From: Litoditis marina | Lineage: Eukaryota > Nematoda > Chromadorea > Rhabditida > Rhabditidae | DNA: 64,000 nt | NCBI GenBank assembly: GCA_964036275.1 | Contig: OZ038436.1 | Location: forward strand, 523,001 to 587,000 | Direction: 5' to 3' | Part shown: one piece after another, positions 45,475-57,230 of the stretch | Layout of the letters: every line of letters begins with the position of its first letter | How positions within the stretch are numbered: position 1 is the stretch's first letter | The notes under the pieces: generated by a model | What the model was told of the DNA's origin: nothing | Database searches by the model: none | Seen by the model: the letters and a program-made list of their open reading frames with translations, nothing else | Position numbers and translations under genes: made by a program

Positions 45475-48400
45475 ATGGAGCTTCTAGAAGAGTATGCTCT
45501 CGTATTCATCATTGCTTGTCTACGATACTGTGTCTACTGTAATAAAAAGATTCCATGTGGTTAGTTTACTGTTTTACCAAAAGTTTTGCAATGTTTGCGT
45601 TTGGAACCTTTCATACGCAAATAGTTCCGATATTAGATAAATATTGATTCATATTGTACTGGTTCATTGGGTTTCAAGCTTCAAGGTTTCAAGCTGGGTT
45701 CGACCGTTTTTATCAATTAAAACATTTATAAATGCTAGAGGTTGTTATTGGAAAGGCAACCAATTTATCATCGTTTTCGAGAGCCTATGTAAGTTGCAGT
45801 TTTTTGCGTGGATTGAAATGAAGTTTAGAAAATACGCTCTGAATGTACACAATAGGAACAATTCCCTATGCTGGTTTTGCTTGCAGTCCACACTTTAACA
45901 GGTTCTGCCCAACAAAAAATATAGCTTGTCTTTGTATTTTGAAGTCTCATCAACGCCCTTTTACTCTGGTAAAGTTGTTGTATATATTTAACTTACAATT
46001 CTTGGGATTTGTTTCGCCGTAATTTCCAAATAACTCAGTTCTGCTTTGTTCTGTTCTTGCGCAATAAACTGTTTTACTATCATTATTAACTCATCGCTAG
46101 GCTTTGCCATCTCGAAATTCTTTACAGGTGAAATCGATAGCTTTCCTTGTGGCTGCAATGGACATTTCGATAACTGTATTTCGCCGCGAGTCAGAACGGA
46201 ACACAAATGTCTAAATGTTCACAGTAAGTGCATTTCTGGTTTATGCTTCACTCTGCTCGAAATTTCGACAATATCATGATCGATCTTTTCCACACAACAG
46301 GCGAAGAAGTGAACGTTATGTTATGCGAAGCTCATAGAAAACAGTTTGAGGGTTTGTATTCCTCTCATGGATACGTTAAATGATTCAAAAGTTTGTGTTT
46401 TTGTGCTTGTTTGTCTTAGCAAACAGAACGAAAAAGAACCAGAATCCAGCAGCATCCATGTGGTTGGATTCGCTTTCACATTTTCAATCGCGTTTCACTT
46501 TCACCTTGGCCATATATTAACGACTGTTGACAGAACTACAAATATGTGCCCTCAAATGCGGTTTTGTAACTTTGTAACTAGTCCGCGAGTGAAATAACTC
46601 ACGAATCCACCTTCACTTTCTTTTTTCTGGTATACCATAGTTAATTGGTCCGCCGTGGCAAAACCGTGGTAGGGGCTGTGGGAAGTCCGCGACGAACCCG
46701 TGGTCAAAATTAGCCGCTGAAGATTTTAAGAAAGGCAGCTTTTGCTGCCCAATTGTATGCAGGCGTGGCGCAGTGAAAAGCTTGCTGTTTGATACCCGAT
46801 TGCCCGAGAGTTCGAGTCCCCGTGCTGCAACTGCAAACATGAAAAATTCGCAAAAATTCTCCATTAAATTGTAAATTTCTTCAAAATATACTCCGGATCC
46901 ACCACGGTATTTCACATGGTAGTACCGTGGTATTCGCCTGTGAAAATCGGTGATGAATCGGGTGTAAAAAAGTATTCCTCTGTGACCTTTGTTACTGGAA
47001 GTTACCAGAACGAGTTCCGTTAGAACGTATTTGATTTCAGAACGGAGACACATTGAATCCCATATGCGCAGTCTGCTTCCGAATGGTAAGTTGTTTTTTA
47101 AACTCAAAGCAAACCTTCAGAGCAATGTTGTTTGCATCGAGTTCCATTTCAATGAAGATTTACGATTCGTTCAAACCTTAGCATTGCGCGCAACGTGAAT
47201 TGTTGCGCCGATTAACTTTTGATTAAAACATTTCGGACTTCCAAAAGTGTTTGTATGCAATTTTCTAAAAAAAATCCTAGTGTATGTAGTTTTTCAGAAA
47301 CACCTTTCGACGGGTTTGCCAAGATTTTCGCTCAGAATTATCCTAACATCCTAGCATTCATCACGGAAGAGGTCAGTGGTTCGATAGAGCCGGAAGTTTG
47401 TAATCGGGGGCACTTCAAAGTTTTCCCAAATGTTCTATTTTGTTTAATGCTGCTGTATCCCCAGTGCAATCTGGGTCTCAGTGGCTGCCTCTAATTGCTG
47501 CACAATGTTCTCTACAACTATATTGTCAACAATCTGTTCTTCTGCTTCGCTTTCAGTTTACCGAACTTCTCTATGTGCTCTTCTCTTTTGACGGGTTTTT
47601 CAGTTTTCTTGTTTCACCACTTGCGTGTATATGCTTGGTTCTATAGCGAGTAGAATAATATCAAATGGTACCTCATCTCTATGAGTTTCTTATTCAATAA
47701 CGCGGGTATTTTGCACTTCACTCGTTTCAGTAGTAATAGTTTTCGTTCAGTAGTTCGTCTTTTTTTAGCGTGACTCACAGAGTTTCACACGTGATGAATT
47801 ATGGCTCATGGTCCGTTTGTGGAAAGTTTGCATACGTTGCAACTATCGGATTCTTCCCGGTTCGTTCGAATTGTTTATTAGAAAACTACATTTTATATGA
47901 AGTCAAAGTATTTTGATCAGAAAGCAACCTGTACCAGAAGGCATAGCTTGGTAACATGAACAAGTTCGAACAAAAAACTACGAGAATTGTTTTGTTATTT
48001 TGATTCCGGTTAAGTAGCGAACTGTTCACACATTTGAAATAAGCAGGGTTGATGTTGTATTGATTATAATTACAGCTTTCTTTTCTTCAACAGGTGAAAA
48101 CTGGAAACAGTTTCGTTGCGGATGTTTGCGACATTGTAGTGAGCATTGTCATGCCAAGCAGAAGAGACATCATTCAACGGAAACATGTTCGGATTCAGTC
48201 AGTGGGTTCATTTCACGGTTCATCAGAACAAAAAATAATCTCTACGGCAACTTTTCTAGCCGTGTGTTACTTTATTCATACTAATACAACCTAGACAGTG
48301 ATCACGTTGTAGTTTCCGTAGAGGGTTGGGGTCCGTAGATGAGAAACTAGGCATGGGTGAGTTTTGTTATAAGCTCATGCGTTCCGCCAGGAAGATAGCG

Positions 48401-49790
48401 CACCGAGTAGGAACGAACCATGGTATATAGAATGCCAGCGCGCGCACAACATGTTGACTATTCGGCATCCTGTAGATAACTAGTTTAACAGTTTGTCCAG
48501 CCGTTTACTAACGAAGTGAAGTGATCATCTCCTGTGAACTTGAATCATTGATATTGTCCTAGCATCTAGTTTCAAACAAAAATCGGCTGACCGAAAACTA
48601 CAGTTTATCTTCAATTGTGTCGATTCTGAAACGAAGAATTATGCCTCAGGTATCAAGTAACGTAACATACGACTATTTTGTTATTTGCAGTAAGAACCGT
48701 GATCTCCATCTTCGTGGCTGCACATTTTCCCGGAGGTAAGAGTCTGAAGTAACATGAAACAAGTTGATAAAGTACACTAATAATATTTATACGCTTTTTT
48801 CGAAAATTACGGTTTTATAGTAACGTGGTGAGTGCTGAGATGTGAGATGGACCTCTTGTATACCATAGGTAAAATCGACTTTCAAATTCTCAATCGCTCT
48901 CAGGATGATTTTCGTGAAATAACATTATTAAATTTAAATTTTCATCCTACTTTGTTTAGAATAGAATAGAATAGAATAGATTTATTCAACATGTGACTTT
49001 CCACATTTTGAAATGTGGCACTCCAATTGTTGGATAAAAGAAGGAAAAAAATAGATGGAAGAATGGTATCCCTGTTACGCGCTTGTAGTTATAGATGGAT
49101 GCAATTTGATTGGATGGAGTTTACTGAATATTCACACTTTGTTTTAAGGTAGAAAAGGATAAGGTGAATAAAATACCGCAATTTTTCTTTCTGTACACCA
49201 ATACTTCCCTCAGTCGAGCTCGCGGCTTTTCAGAATCCGTGCTATCGGCATTCGTCATGTGCATGAAGCAGCAGTTTGGCCAACTGGAAGAACTAGTGGG
49301 GAAATCAAAAGTTCAAAAAGTAATCGTTGAATACACTTAGTTTAGTAAAAATTATGTACGGAACTAATGATGTGCCGAAAACAGTGTGAACACTTGTCAA
49401 GATGGTGTTGATGTAAATTAATGAGAAGAAAAAAACTTGAATTATGATTTTTGAATAAACTATAAAAAAAACTATAGAAGAAATATAGAAGAACTACTCA
49501 CACTCAACAAAAATACAGGCGTACAAACAAGCCGGAAAATATTATGAAACAATAAAAACAAATCACTTCTGAGGCGTATATGGATCATTGACTTCACAGA
49601 GATTTTCCTTACGTGGAACACTTCTACTTTTTGTTCAGGAGGTGGAAAACAAAACGAACCCCTTGTTCAGTGTGGAAGTTGATGTGTTTTTCTATTCCGA
49701 ACTGAAACTCTATAAAGTGGTGGGCTCGGGCTCCTTCGGGGTTGTACAACTAGCTTCCACCGGCGGAGTCACTGAGAGGGACTCGGTTCG

Positions 49791-49855
<65 letters not shown>

Positions 49856-50254
49856 TTCTCTATCTCACTCTCTATCTCTTTTCTCTCTCTCTCACACACT
49901 CTCTCTCTTTCTCTCTGTGTGTCTCTCTCTCTGTCATTCTCTATACTGGGGTTTTAAATGGAGTTTAAAATTTTGTGTTCGGGCAAAAACCGAGTGTGAG
50001 TTTCGAGTTCGATTTTAACAACCCTATACCCTACTCGCTACTCTTAGTTTCTCTCCTCTCCTCTACCTCTTTATTTTCCGATATCGCTTCTCTCTATGCT
50101 CTTATTTTCTCTCACCTGCTCTCTCTTAATTTGCTCTTTCTCTCTGTTTCTACCACTTTGTAATGACGTCATGTTTCAGGATGATGACGTAGACGGTGAG
50201 ACAACGGAGGGGGCAGAGCCAGACAGCGAGGGTCCGATGGCGATGGAGCAGTAG
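45475..50254 (+). CDS. Ten-exon gene of unknown function with two Cys modules (279 aa)
   Basis: Exons: 45475-45559, 46128-46223, 46301-46351, 47041-47085, 47298-47399, 48094-48201, 48691-48735, 49234-49319, 49639-49785, 50180-50254. The first seven introns are phase 1 and the last two phase 0, all GT-AG, with no internal stop. The donors after exons 5 (T|GTAATC) and 6 (A|GTGGG) are the weakest. Residues 22-72 form a Cys/His module (C22, C28, C36, C38, H41, C45, C56, C69, H72). A second copy of F-x-CGC-x2-H lies at 133-140 with further Cys. Both look like metal-binding folds (inference). Residues 235-242 read GSGSFGVV, like a kinase glycine loop, but no other kinase motif follows. The C-terminus is acidic (SDDDVDGETTEGAEPDSEG). 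An alternative fourth exon (46420-46520) in frame would end the protein at 110 aa. I do not recognise the family. Confidence 0.55.
46759..46829 (+). other. tRNA-like sequence in an intron
   Basis: About 71 nt with an A-box-like TGGCGCAGTGAAAAGC and a B-box-like GAGTTCGAGTCC. Only about four acceptor-stem pairs form and the T stem is poor. It is a degenerate tRNA or the head of a tRNA-derived SINE. It lies in intron 3 of the ten-exon gene. Confidence 0.3.
48955..49108 (-). mobile_element. LINE/SINE 3'-tail fragment
   Basis: About 150 bp matching 54.28-54.42 kb in inverse orientation. Read on the minus strand it ends in (TATTC)n/TCTATTCTATTC after ccaacaattggagtgccaca. This is a 5'-truncated retroelement end, inside intron 7 of the ten-exon gene. 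Confidence 0.6.
49797..49850. repeat. (TC)n microsatellite
   Basis: Pure CT run in intron 9 of the ten-exon gene, followed by interrupted CT to about 49940. Confidence 0.9.
49990..50025. mobile_element. End fragment of a TTCGAG MITE
   Basis: GTTTCGAGTTCGATTTTAAC then AACCCTA, matching the right end of the element at 5799-6105. Confidence 0.5.
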
Positions 50255-51312
50255 CTGCTCCACGGGTAAACCGACCGGAATTCTCTGCTGATATGCCAAC
50301 CGACGGTAGTTTTCATGGTCTTCTATGTATTTGTGTGGATTGTATATTTGTAATGGCTGACTTTTTGGGGAAACACATTTCTGCGAATCAGATCTCCATA
50401 ATGACTTTCGAAACTGTGGCTTCCCTGATTTGAGGTTTGCTCATATACAACCTAGAAAAGTCAGCACATGTGTAAGTCTGTGTCTAGTTTTGTGACCTAT
50501 TTGTATAATGAGCTCTCGTTCTCAGGAATGTCGAGAATGCTCTAGATACCTCTGTAGTGTGTGTGCTTCAGAGATCATTTCTTGATTGCGCCACTTTCCC
50601 GTGTACGCACGTGTTTTCACGCGTGACGGAGCGTCTATTGGTTTTGCGCCAATTTTAGCATGTGTATTTCTGTTTTGTATGTTTAGATGTTGATGTTAGT
50701 CTATAGTTTGTACTTTGTTCTCATCTAGAGGGTTTATTCGAATTGCCATCCGCAGCCGAGTGTTGTGGCTCTTTTGTCATAATGTGGTAATTTCACTTGA
50801 ATCGCAATGTGTCGAATATTGTGTACTTTTCTGAATGTATGCTGTGCAATTTCAAATTGGTGTAACTTGATTCGGTTTTCTGGTAGACATCACACTATAT
50901 TCGACTCGCACACGAACTTAGTTAGAGACAATGATATTAGAAGAGACGCGGAGATTATTGCAGTCTACGATGGTGTGATGGAGACTATAGTTTATGTAAC
51001 TTTGTAACCCGTAGTATTGATTTCTTGTAGTGTGTCCCAATGTTTCTGACCCGATTCCTGTAAATATGCTATTGATCTTACTCGCTATGTGTTGCTGTTC
51101 TCGTTTCGTTTTGATCTCCGTGAACATTTGAAAATATTTGGATTTTGAATTGTTTGTCTTTGAGGCGAGATTAATAAAGATAATAAACTGTGGTTGAGTG
51201 TTAACATTAGAGATGAAATAAAATAATTTGAACGAAAAGAGTTTCTAAGTTACAACATTCTTATATGATACGGAACTTTATGACATATACACTTCGTTAT
51301 TTCTCATTGAAC

Positions 51313-51343
51313 AGCACTGAAATGTTGCACCCAATCTTAATAG
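51313..51343 (+). promoter_or_regulatory. Bipartite GTTGC/TATA-like motif
   Basis: GCACTGAAATGTTGCACCC then CTTAATAGG. Confidence 0.35.
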
Positions 51344-51885
51344 GCCTTATTACTTACGGTGTGGTAGTGCATCGTTTATCCCACGAATAAATATGATAAC
51401 TTCGGAGCAGCTAAAGAGGAGATTTTGATGTTTAGTCGAAGCAGTAAACTACAAATATCAGATATGATACCGAGACTAAGAGTGGAAAGTTGTGTGAAGT
51501 AGTTGTTTAGTTTACTGATGGTTTCATGAAGATAATATGTGCAGACTGTCTCATATCATCTGCAATAGCATTCATTGAACTTCATGGAAATAAGATTGAT
51601 TGTGCTACAAAGAATAATTACTAGTTTTCATCATAAGCTCATTTGGTCTGAACTATATACAGCCGAGCTAAATTGCACAGATTTGTGTTTCAAGTTTCTC
51701 TACTTTTGACATGCACTCCTATGATTCAAACACGTCTAGAGTCTGTTGTTATATATTGATAAAAAAGCTTTGTTCTAATTTGGAATCAATAATCAGTCAA
51801 ACCCGGGTGATGTGAAGCGATAGCCGAACGCTAACCTCTCTCACTCGGCCCACTTCCAACTGGCCTTCCCCTTCATCGTTTAACA

Positions 51886-51917
51886 GCACTGCAATGTTGC
51901 ACTCAACCTTTATAAGA
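51886..51917 (+). promoter_or_regulatory. Bipartite GTTGC/TATA motif
   Basis: GCACTGCAATGTTGCACTC then CTTTATAAGAC. Confidence 0.4.
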
Positions 51918-52392
51918 CTTCTTGTTCATGTTAAGTTGTTAGATGGCTGATTCTTTCGTTCAAAAATATGTATGACCGCATTTGTTTAAGATCGGATAAT
52001 TATATGAATCCCGAAAACCCCAGCTTTCCCTGAAGAATGGACATCGATAGCTGAAACAGAGAACAGCATTTATAAAGTTTCGTAGATGTAAGCTTGAACA
52101 CTACAGAGCAAAATTGGTATTTCTCACCGTATGTTCATTTGGACTCAATATTAACAGTTGAGCTAAATTGCACAGATTTGTGTTTTAGGTTTCTCTACTT
52201 TTGACATATCGTTTTGTTTCCTTGCTCTCAAATTATTTTGTTTCGCTCCTAATGATTACTCTAAATTACAGTAAATACTCTTAATCATTCTCACCTCACT
52301 TACCAACAATTCAAAATCCAACGTTTTACGAAATGAAACAGCAACACCTTTTAAAGGAAACGTGCCGTTTCCACATGGTTAACGAAACGGTG

Positions 52393-52575
52393 GTACTAGG
52401 AATAAGTCATTCAAAATTAAAAGTCACTAATTCACTTTTAGTCAGGACTTGAAAATAACGAAAAATTTCGGAAAAATATTTTTGATTCTCTACTGTTTCT
52501 GTACTCAATGACTTTTACTTTTAAATGAAGTTTACTTTAATGACTTTTAATTTTGAATGACTTATTCTGGTTGCC
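52393..52575. mobile_element. Palindromic MITE inserted in Rep-B
   Basis: Inverted ends of about 28 bp: GGAATAAGTCATTCAAAATT... at 52399-52426 and its complement at 52541-52570. The 7.2-kb paralogue lacks it. The interior is AT-rich with further aagtca words. Confidence 0.7.
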
Positions 52576-52774
52576 CGAAACGGTTTGGTCAACGAAAACT
52601 TGCTTATTAGTTTAGTTTGAAAAAAGATGATTTGTTTGCTGGAAATACAAAAAGAAAGAAAGAAAAAGAAAAAAATGTTCCAGATAAGTGGATTTGGCAT
52701 TAATCCTCGAAATACCAGGGGTAATACAGACATTGAAGACTTCAATTGCATTGTGCACCATCACAAAACGAAGA

Positions 52775-52804
52775 TCTCGAATGTTTCAAATATCCTGTAT
52801 AGGG
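52775..52804 (+). promoter_or_regulatory. Bipartite GTTTC/TATA motif (Rep-B type)
   Basis: CTCGAATGTTTCAAATATCC then TGTATAGGG. Confidence 0.35.
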
Positions 52805-52879
52805 CTTGTTATTCTCAGTTTAGTGGTAGTTCTTGAACCTTCTTCCTGTCAAAACACATTATTGAAAAACGACTCATTA

Positions 52880-53075
52880 TATAGTCGTCATTTCCCCCAT
52901 AAAGACAGCAGAGGGTTCAATTGATTGAGCGATGCGGGGCGAGCGGTCGTTAATTATCAGCCAGGAGTTGAGAGAGTGAGTAGATCAATGATACGCAGAC
53001 GAAGCGGCCGCTCGCCAAAGACCGTCCCATACAAAATCGATGGTACGGTGTCCACGATGATTTGACAAATCCTAT
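52880..53075. mobile_element. TATAG-ended MITE, second copy (inverted)
   Basis: Inverse match to 1425-1621. Ends TATAGTCGTCATT and GACAAATCCTATA. Confidence 0.6.
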
Positions 53076-54279
53076 ATTTCTCATGAAAAATATGTTATTT
53101 AGTACGACCACGTGTTCTTCTGTTATAACGCTAGAATTTGACGGCGGGTGGCGGGCGACATGGAGGGGTCCGCAGAGTGTCGCCGGCGGGTCGCCTACGA
53201 TTATTTTCAGGTCGTTGATTCTATATAGGATATATGTTAATCAGATACGTATACTTGAAGTTTTTAGGTGGGTGACATGTTTATACATGAACAATGAAGC
53301 CGTGAATCTCATCGTGTCTATTTCTGGCGACGATAAATATATACAACATTTTATTCTCTGTAAAATTACCAGTACCGGAATCTGATTACTATATAAAACG
53401 TTTAGTGGGAAGGACCTTTTGCATTTGGTAGGTCGGAATACTAAAATTTGAAAGTGAGTTCATAAAACTCAAAATAATCTCTGCCCACGAGCGATTTGAG
53501 AAACGCAGACAAAAAATAAAATCAATTGGCACAAAACAAACCCAGAAAAGCGGTATGTAATAGTTATTGAAAATTGTCCATGAATGTTATTGTTCTGGTC
53601 ATTCTCACCAATATCTGGCAACGTTCCAATGAATATTCCAGGCGGTTTTCAACCACTTTGGAGTTTTCGAAAGAACTGCAAATTACAGAACACGAACAGG
53701 AAAAGTTTCTAGAACACTAGTGTTAGCTGTGAGAAATAGTCATCCGAGAACCTTGGCCCGATGCCAATGAGTCTTAGTGCGAATGAATCAAACTATAAGA
53801 GGAGCTGACATATTAATAAAGATGAGCTAATAAACTTTGTATCAACCATAATTTTTATCTAATTATACTGATAAGAAAGGGACTATGTGTATAATTTAAT
53901 TCATGACTGCAGTGAGCATTTTACAAACCGTTTATGCGGAACAGTTTACGTCCTTGGAGTGTTTCACACATTCTTAAGCCTCGTTAATCCTAGTTCAGTG
54001 GTATGTCGAAGTTTAGTTGAACATTAAACATTAAAGGAGACCGGAGAGCAACATGGTTTCTCGTGAAACTGCTGTATCCTACTGTTGATTGGACGCGTTG
54101 CGTGTCGCGCGGTTTTGTCATGTGAATGTCACGTGGACTGATCAAACTAATATACGAGTTTATTGTGCTCTCTGATAACAATACAGTTGAATTCAGCCCG
54201 AAACAAAAGCTCTGATCAAGTTGTGTTCCGGTCTCTTCTGAATGATTCCCTTTCAAGGCTGTTTGAACAGTTGCTATCT
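53076..54279. repeat. GC-rich patch and Rep-C copy
   Basis: 53140-53215 is locally GC-rich inside a 107-codon frame (53062-53385) without splice signals. 53519-53645 and 53950-54003 match 6215-6340 and 6385-6435. No gene is supported. Confidence 0.45.
53953..53980 (+). promoter_or_regulatory. Bipartite GTTTC/TATA-like motif
   Basis: TTGGAGTGTTTCACACATTC then TTAAGCC; the TATA part has decayed compared with 2836. Confidence 0.3.
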
Positions 54280-54425
54280 ATAACTACAAGCGCGTAACAG
54301 GGATACCATTCTTCCATCTATTTTTTTCCTTCTTTTATCCAACAATTGGAGTGCCACATTTCAAAATGTGGAAAGTCACATGTTGAATAAATCTATTCTA
54401 AATCTATTCTAGTTCCGCTCTGAAC
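54280..54425 (+). mobile_element. LINE/SINE 3'-tail fragment
   Basis: Plus-strand copy of the fragment at 48.96-49.11 kb, ending ctattctaaatctattctag. Confidence 0.6.
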
Positions 54426-54717
54426 TGCTCGACCCAGTTCCGTTCAAATAGAAGAAAATTCATATTGGAAACATATTTAAAATTGACGGTTGATTTGAGT
54501 AAATAAACTTTCTCGTTGAACCCAAGAACAGAATGTGGTTTGTGCTTGAAAACATGCAAAATGAGGAGTCTCAGATCATGTCGGATTCTTTCAAGTGTGA
54601 ATTCGAATTGATCTTACAGAACCGTAAAATTGGAGATGAACTCGAAAATCACAATATGAGAAGAAACATTTCACCGGGTCAACAACGTTATCACTGTTTC
54701 AGATGTGTGTATTTTCA

Positions 54718-56010
54718 ATGAGAAAAAGACTGTGAAACGCAAACCTGCGTCTCCTCAAACACACGCTATTTCGCTCCACTCACATGCTTGAATACGATCA
54801 TTGGGAAATAGTCCGCAGAACGAGAGACGCATGAAATTAATATTTCAGCATACCTCGAAAGTGTTCTAACCTTTGTTCTAAACTGTCATTCGTCAAAAAA
54901 GGGCGGTATACTGTCTAAGTCGTTTTTGTGAAATGAAAACACTTTGGTCATTTATTTTACCCACACAAACAGCAAACGACATAATCGAATATCGTATACA
55001 CGTACTTTTTGGTGCAAGTGTATTGGTTCCCAGCATGCTGAGAGGTTTGCATTTGTCGATTTGAGCTGGGTGATTTGATGCAATTATATAGTTTGTTCCA
55101 CCCACTTATAACCTTCTACAGTAATCTGCTAACACTTCCAGGTCAAAGTTTGCTATATTAGCGTGTTCAGAACTTCTCAAAATGTTGATAGTGTCTTCTG
55201 CATGTTTACTACTACTGACTCTGAAAATTTAAAACCAAAGTAATGACTTTTTCATTAGATAACACCCCCTTGAATAATTGACGGATTACTGTAGGAGTAC
55301 ATCGATTGGTGAAACAGACTATACCTCAACTACATGTAAACTCTAACACTGTCTGTTTGTGCTGTGAACCTTGAAACTTTCTCGTTCAAACCGCATATGA
55401 AGCACGAAGTTTCAGAGAGCAGCGTGTGATAGTATACATGAATGTTTGTGGATTACATGAACTTGTTGAATAAATACCAAATATTGAACACCTCAATTTC
55501 ACTATGTTCTGAGCAAAATTGAACGAGAAAAAACGTGATAGCAAACATGTACGCTTTTACTGCTCTTTTTCTCGATCTCATTTGATGGAATTTTGACTTG
55601 GAAATACATTGGACTGAGCAGTTTACAGTATAATACTCCAAATATTCACATCTCGCGCTTTTTCTGATTGTTCCTTCCGTGGATTGAGAGGTTGTGCGAA
55701 AATCATTCGAATGTTTCGCGAGGTTAACTTAAATCAGTTTAGCACTGAACTGATAGTAAATCAAATCTATCGGTGGGTATTAACTATATACTACAGCTGC
55801 TGTAACTAAATATTGAGAACTACGCAACCTAAATGTCAAACTTTGCTTGTTCAAACAAACTTTCACTTTATTTGGTCTGAAGTTCTTATGTTTTCAGGGA
55901 TGACTCAAAATTCACTAGGATGGAAGATGTACACTCTCTTCTCGTCCAACATTCAACTGATTTGCCATATTCGCTTCGTAGTTTTTTCTCTAGTTCGTTC
56001 GCCATACGAC
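54718..56010. repeat. Rep-A body, copy 3
   Basis: Collinear with copies at 1.63-2.48 and 8.16-9.18 kb, with internal extra DNA at about 54.9-55.5 kb. Confidence 0.65.
55704..55735 (+). promoter_or_regulatory. Bipartite GTTTC/AT-rich motif
   Basis: CATTCGAATGTTTCGCGAGG then TTAACTTAAA. Confidence 0.35.
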
Positions 56011-56440
56011 ATATAGAATACGCAACTTACTTATTTCTAGAAGTAACTTTAGTGATTCTCTTGATTTTTTAACTTCCGAGTTTGCCAAAGTTTTTGGAAA
56101 ATTTATTTGGCGTGGTGAGAAGAATTTTACGTCTCCAGTGAGTGTAAAATGAGTGTGTCAGACTATTTCAATGAAAAACTACACAATAGTTGTATTTTAG
56201 AAAAAAACCAAGAATACAGCCTTATGATTCGTCTCAATACAATTTTGCCATAAAATACTTTAATTTCTCGTGTTTGATTTTTTCTACACTCATTTTTTTC
56301 TTTAGTTTTCCTTGTGCGTATTGAGTAAATAAATGGAATTCATGCATCCTGCTCCATTATAGGTGAAGAGGATGACTCTGCTATTGATTCGGCTAAATGT
56401 CGCTTATTCATTATCCATGGAGATATGTCAGCACGTTGTA

Positions 56441-56670
56441 TACTCTATTTCACCAGCAGATGTTCTTCTACAATAATCCGCAAAATAATCAGGAGCCTTT
56501 TTAATGACTGGTTCATTATTTTGTTTCCGAACTTCCAGAATTTATAGTAATGAAGGTGCAAAAGACTCTACGAAAATTTGAACAAAATCCAAAAAGGCCA
56601 ACACACCAAACTTTGACCTGGAATTCCGAGAAAACTACTGTAGAGTGCTACAGCTGGGTGGAACAAATTA
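56441..56670. mobile_element. 230-bp insertion specific to the right copy
   Basis: The left copy reads cagcacgttgtacttcactc without a break at 9583-9600. Here 230 bp are inserted between ...cgttgta and tacttcac, consistent with a TA duplication. The termini are weakly inverted (TTTCACCAGCAG against TTCCACCCAGCTG). Confidence 0.6.
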
Positions 56671-56674
56671 TACT

Positions 56675-56705
56675 TCACTCGAATGTTTCGCGCGTCTATT
56701 AAAGC
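56675..56705 (+). promoter_or_regulatory. Bipartite GTTTC/TATTAAA motif
   Basis: CACTCGAATGTTTCGCGCGTC then TATTAAAG. Confidence 0.4.
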
Positions 56706-57035
56706 CTACCTCTCTAAACTTGCGTTAGTGTGACGATCTTATCTTCAAAACTAATAATGTTAGAAAATATTGCTTTTTCGACCGAAAGTACGACATCACA
56801 TTTACCCCCTTATATTTTCAGCTCTATTCTGTACTTTTTTTGTTTTTTTTGTCTATGCATGGTTTTCAATTGTCCTAATATGAGAAACATCTTCAAGTAC
56901 TGTTAAAAAACTGGAGTCGTACAGAATAATTTATGTTATTTACTAATATTAAGAAGACAGCAAATGCTGAAATGCATAATATCTCACGTTTTCTCACGTT
57001 TCACATGACCACGCGTTCGTCTAGCAGCATATTCT

Positions 57036-57230
57036 ATATGTAACCGGGTTTTTTTGTAACCGGTTTTTGGTAACCTATTTTTCAGGTTACCTCATTAGGT
57101 AACCGGTTGCAGAAACCTAAAATGAAAAATAGGCTACCTTTTTTCGAACACAACATAGTTTCTACCGATTACCTGTGAAGTAACCTAAAAAAAGGAAGAA
57201 AGGCTAGGTTACCAAAAAAATCCGGCCAGG
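57036..57230. mobile_element. GGTTACC foldback MITE (right copy)
   Basis: Duplicate of 9931-10137; its right end has partly decayed. Confidence 0.55.

Larger units (their letters stand above)
50255..52209. other. 3' flank of the ten-exon gene and intergenic DNA
   Basis: 50255-51180 is probably 3' untranslated or flanking. AATAAA at 51172-51177 is a candidate poly(A) signal but is over 900 nt from the stop. 51.3-52.2 kb holds two Rep-A-type motif sites and two related segments (gctaaattgcacagatttg at 51668 and 52160). Confidence 0.4.
52210..52840. repeat. Rep-B, copy 2
   Basis: Duplicate of 7.10-7.56 kb, interrupted by a palindromic insertion (52393-52575). Confidence 0.75.

Noticed and set aside
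49588..49968. Protein kinase gene starting at the GSGSFGVV segment
   Set aside because: Only the glycine loop is present. No VAIK lysine, HRD or DFG follows, and the exon joins in phase to an acidic tail, so a kinase is not supported.
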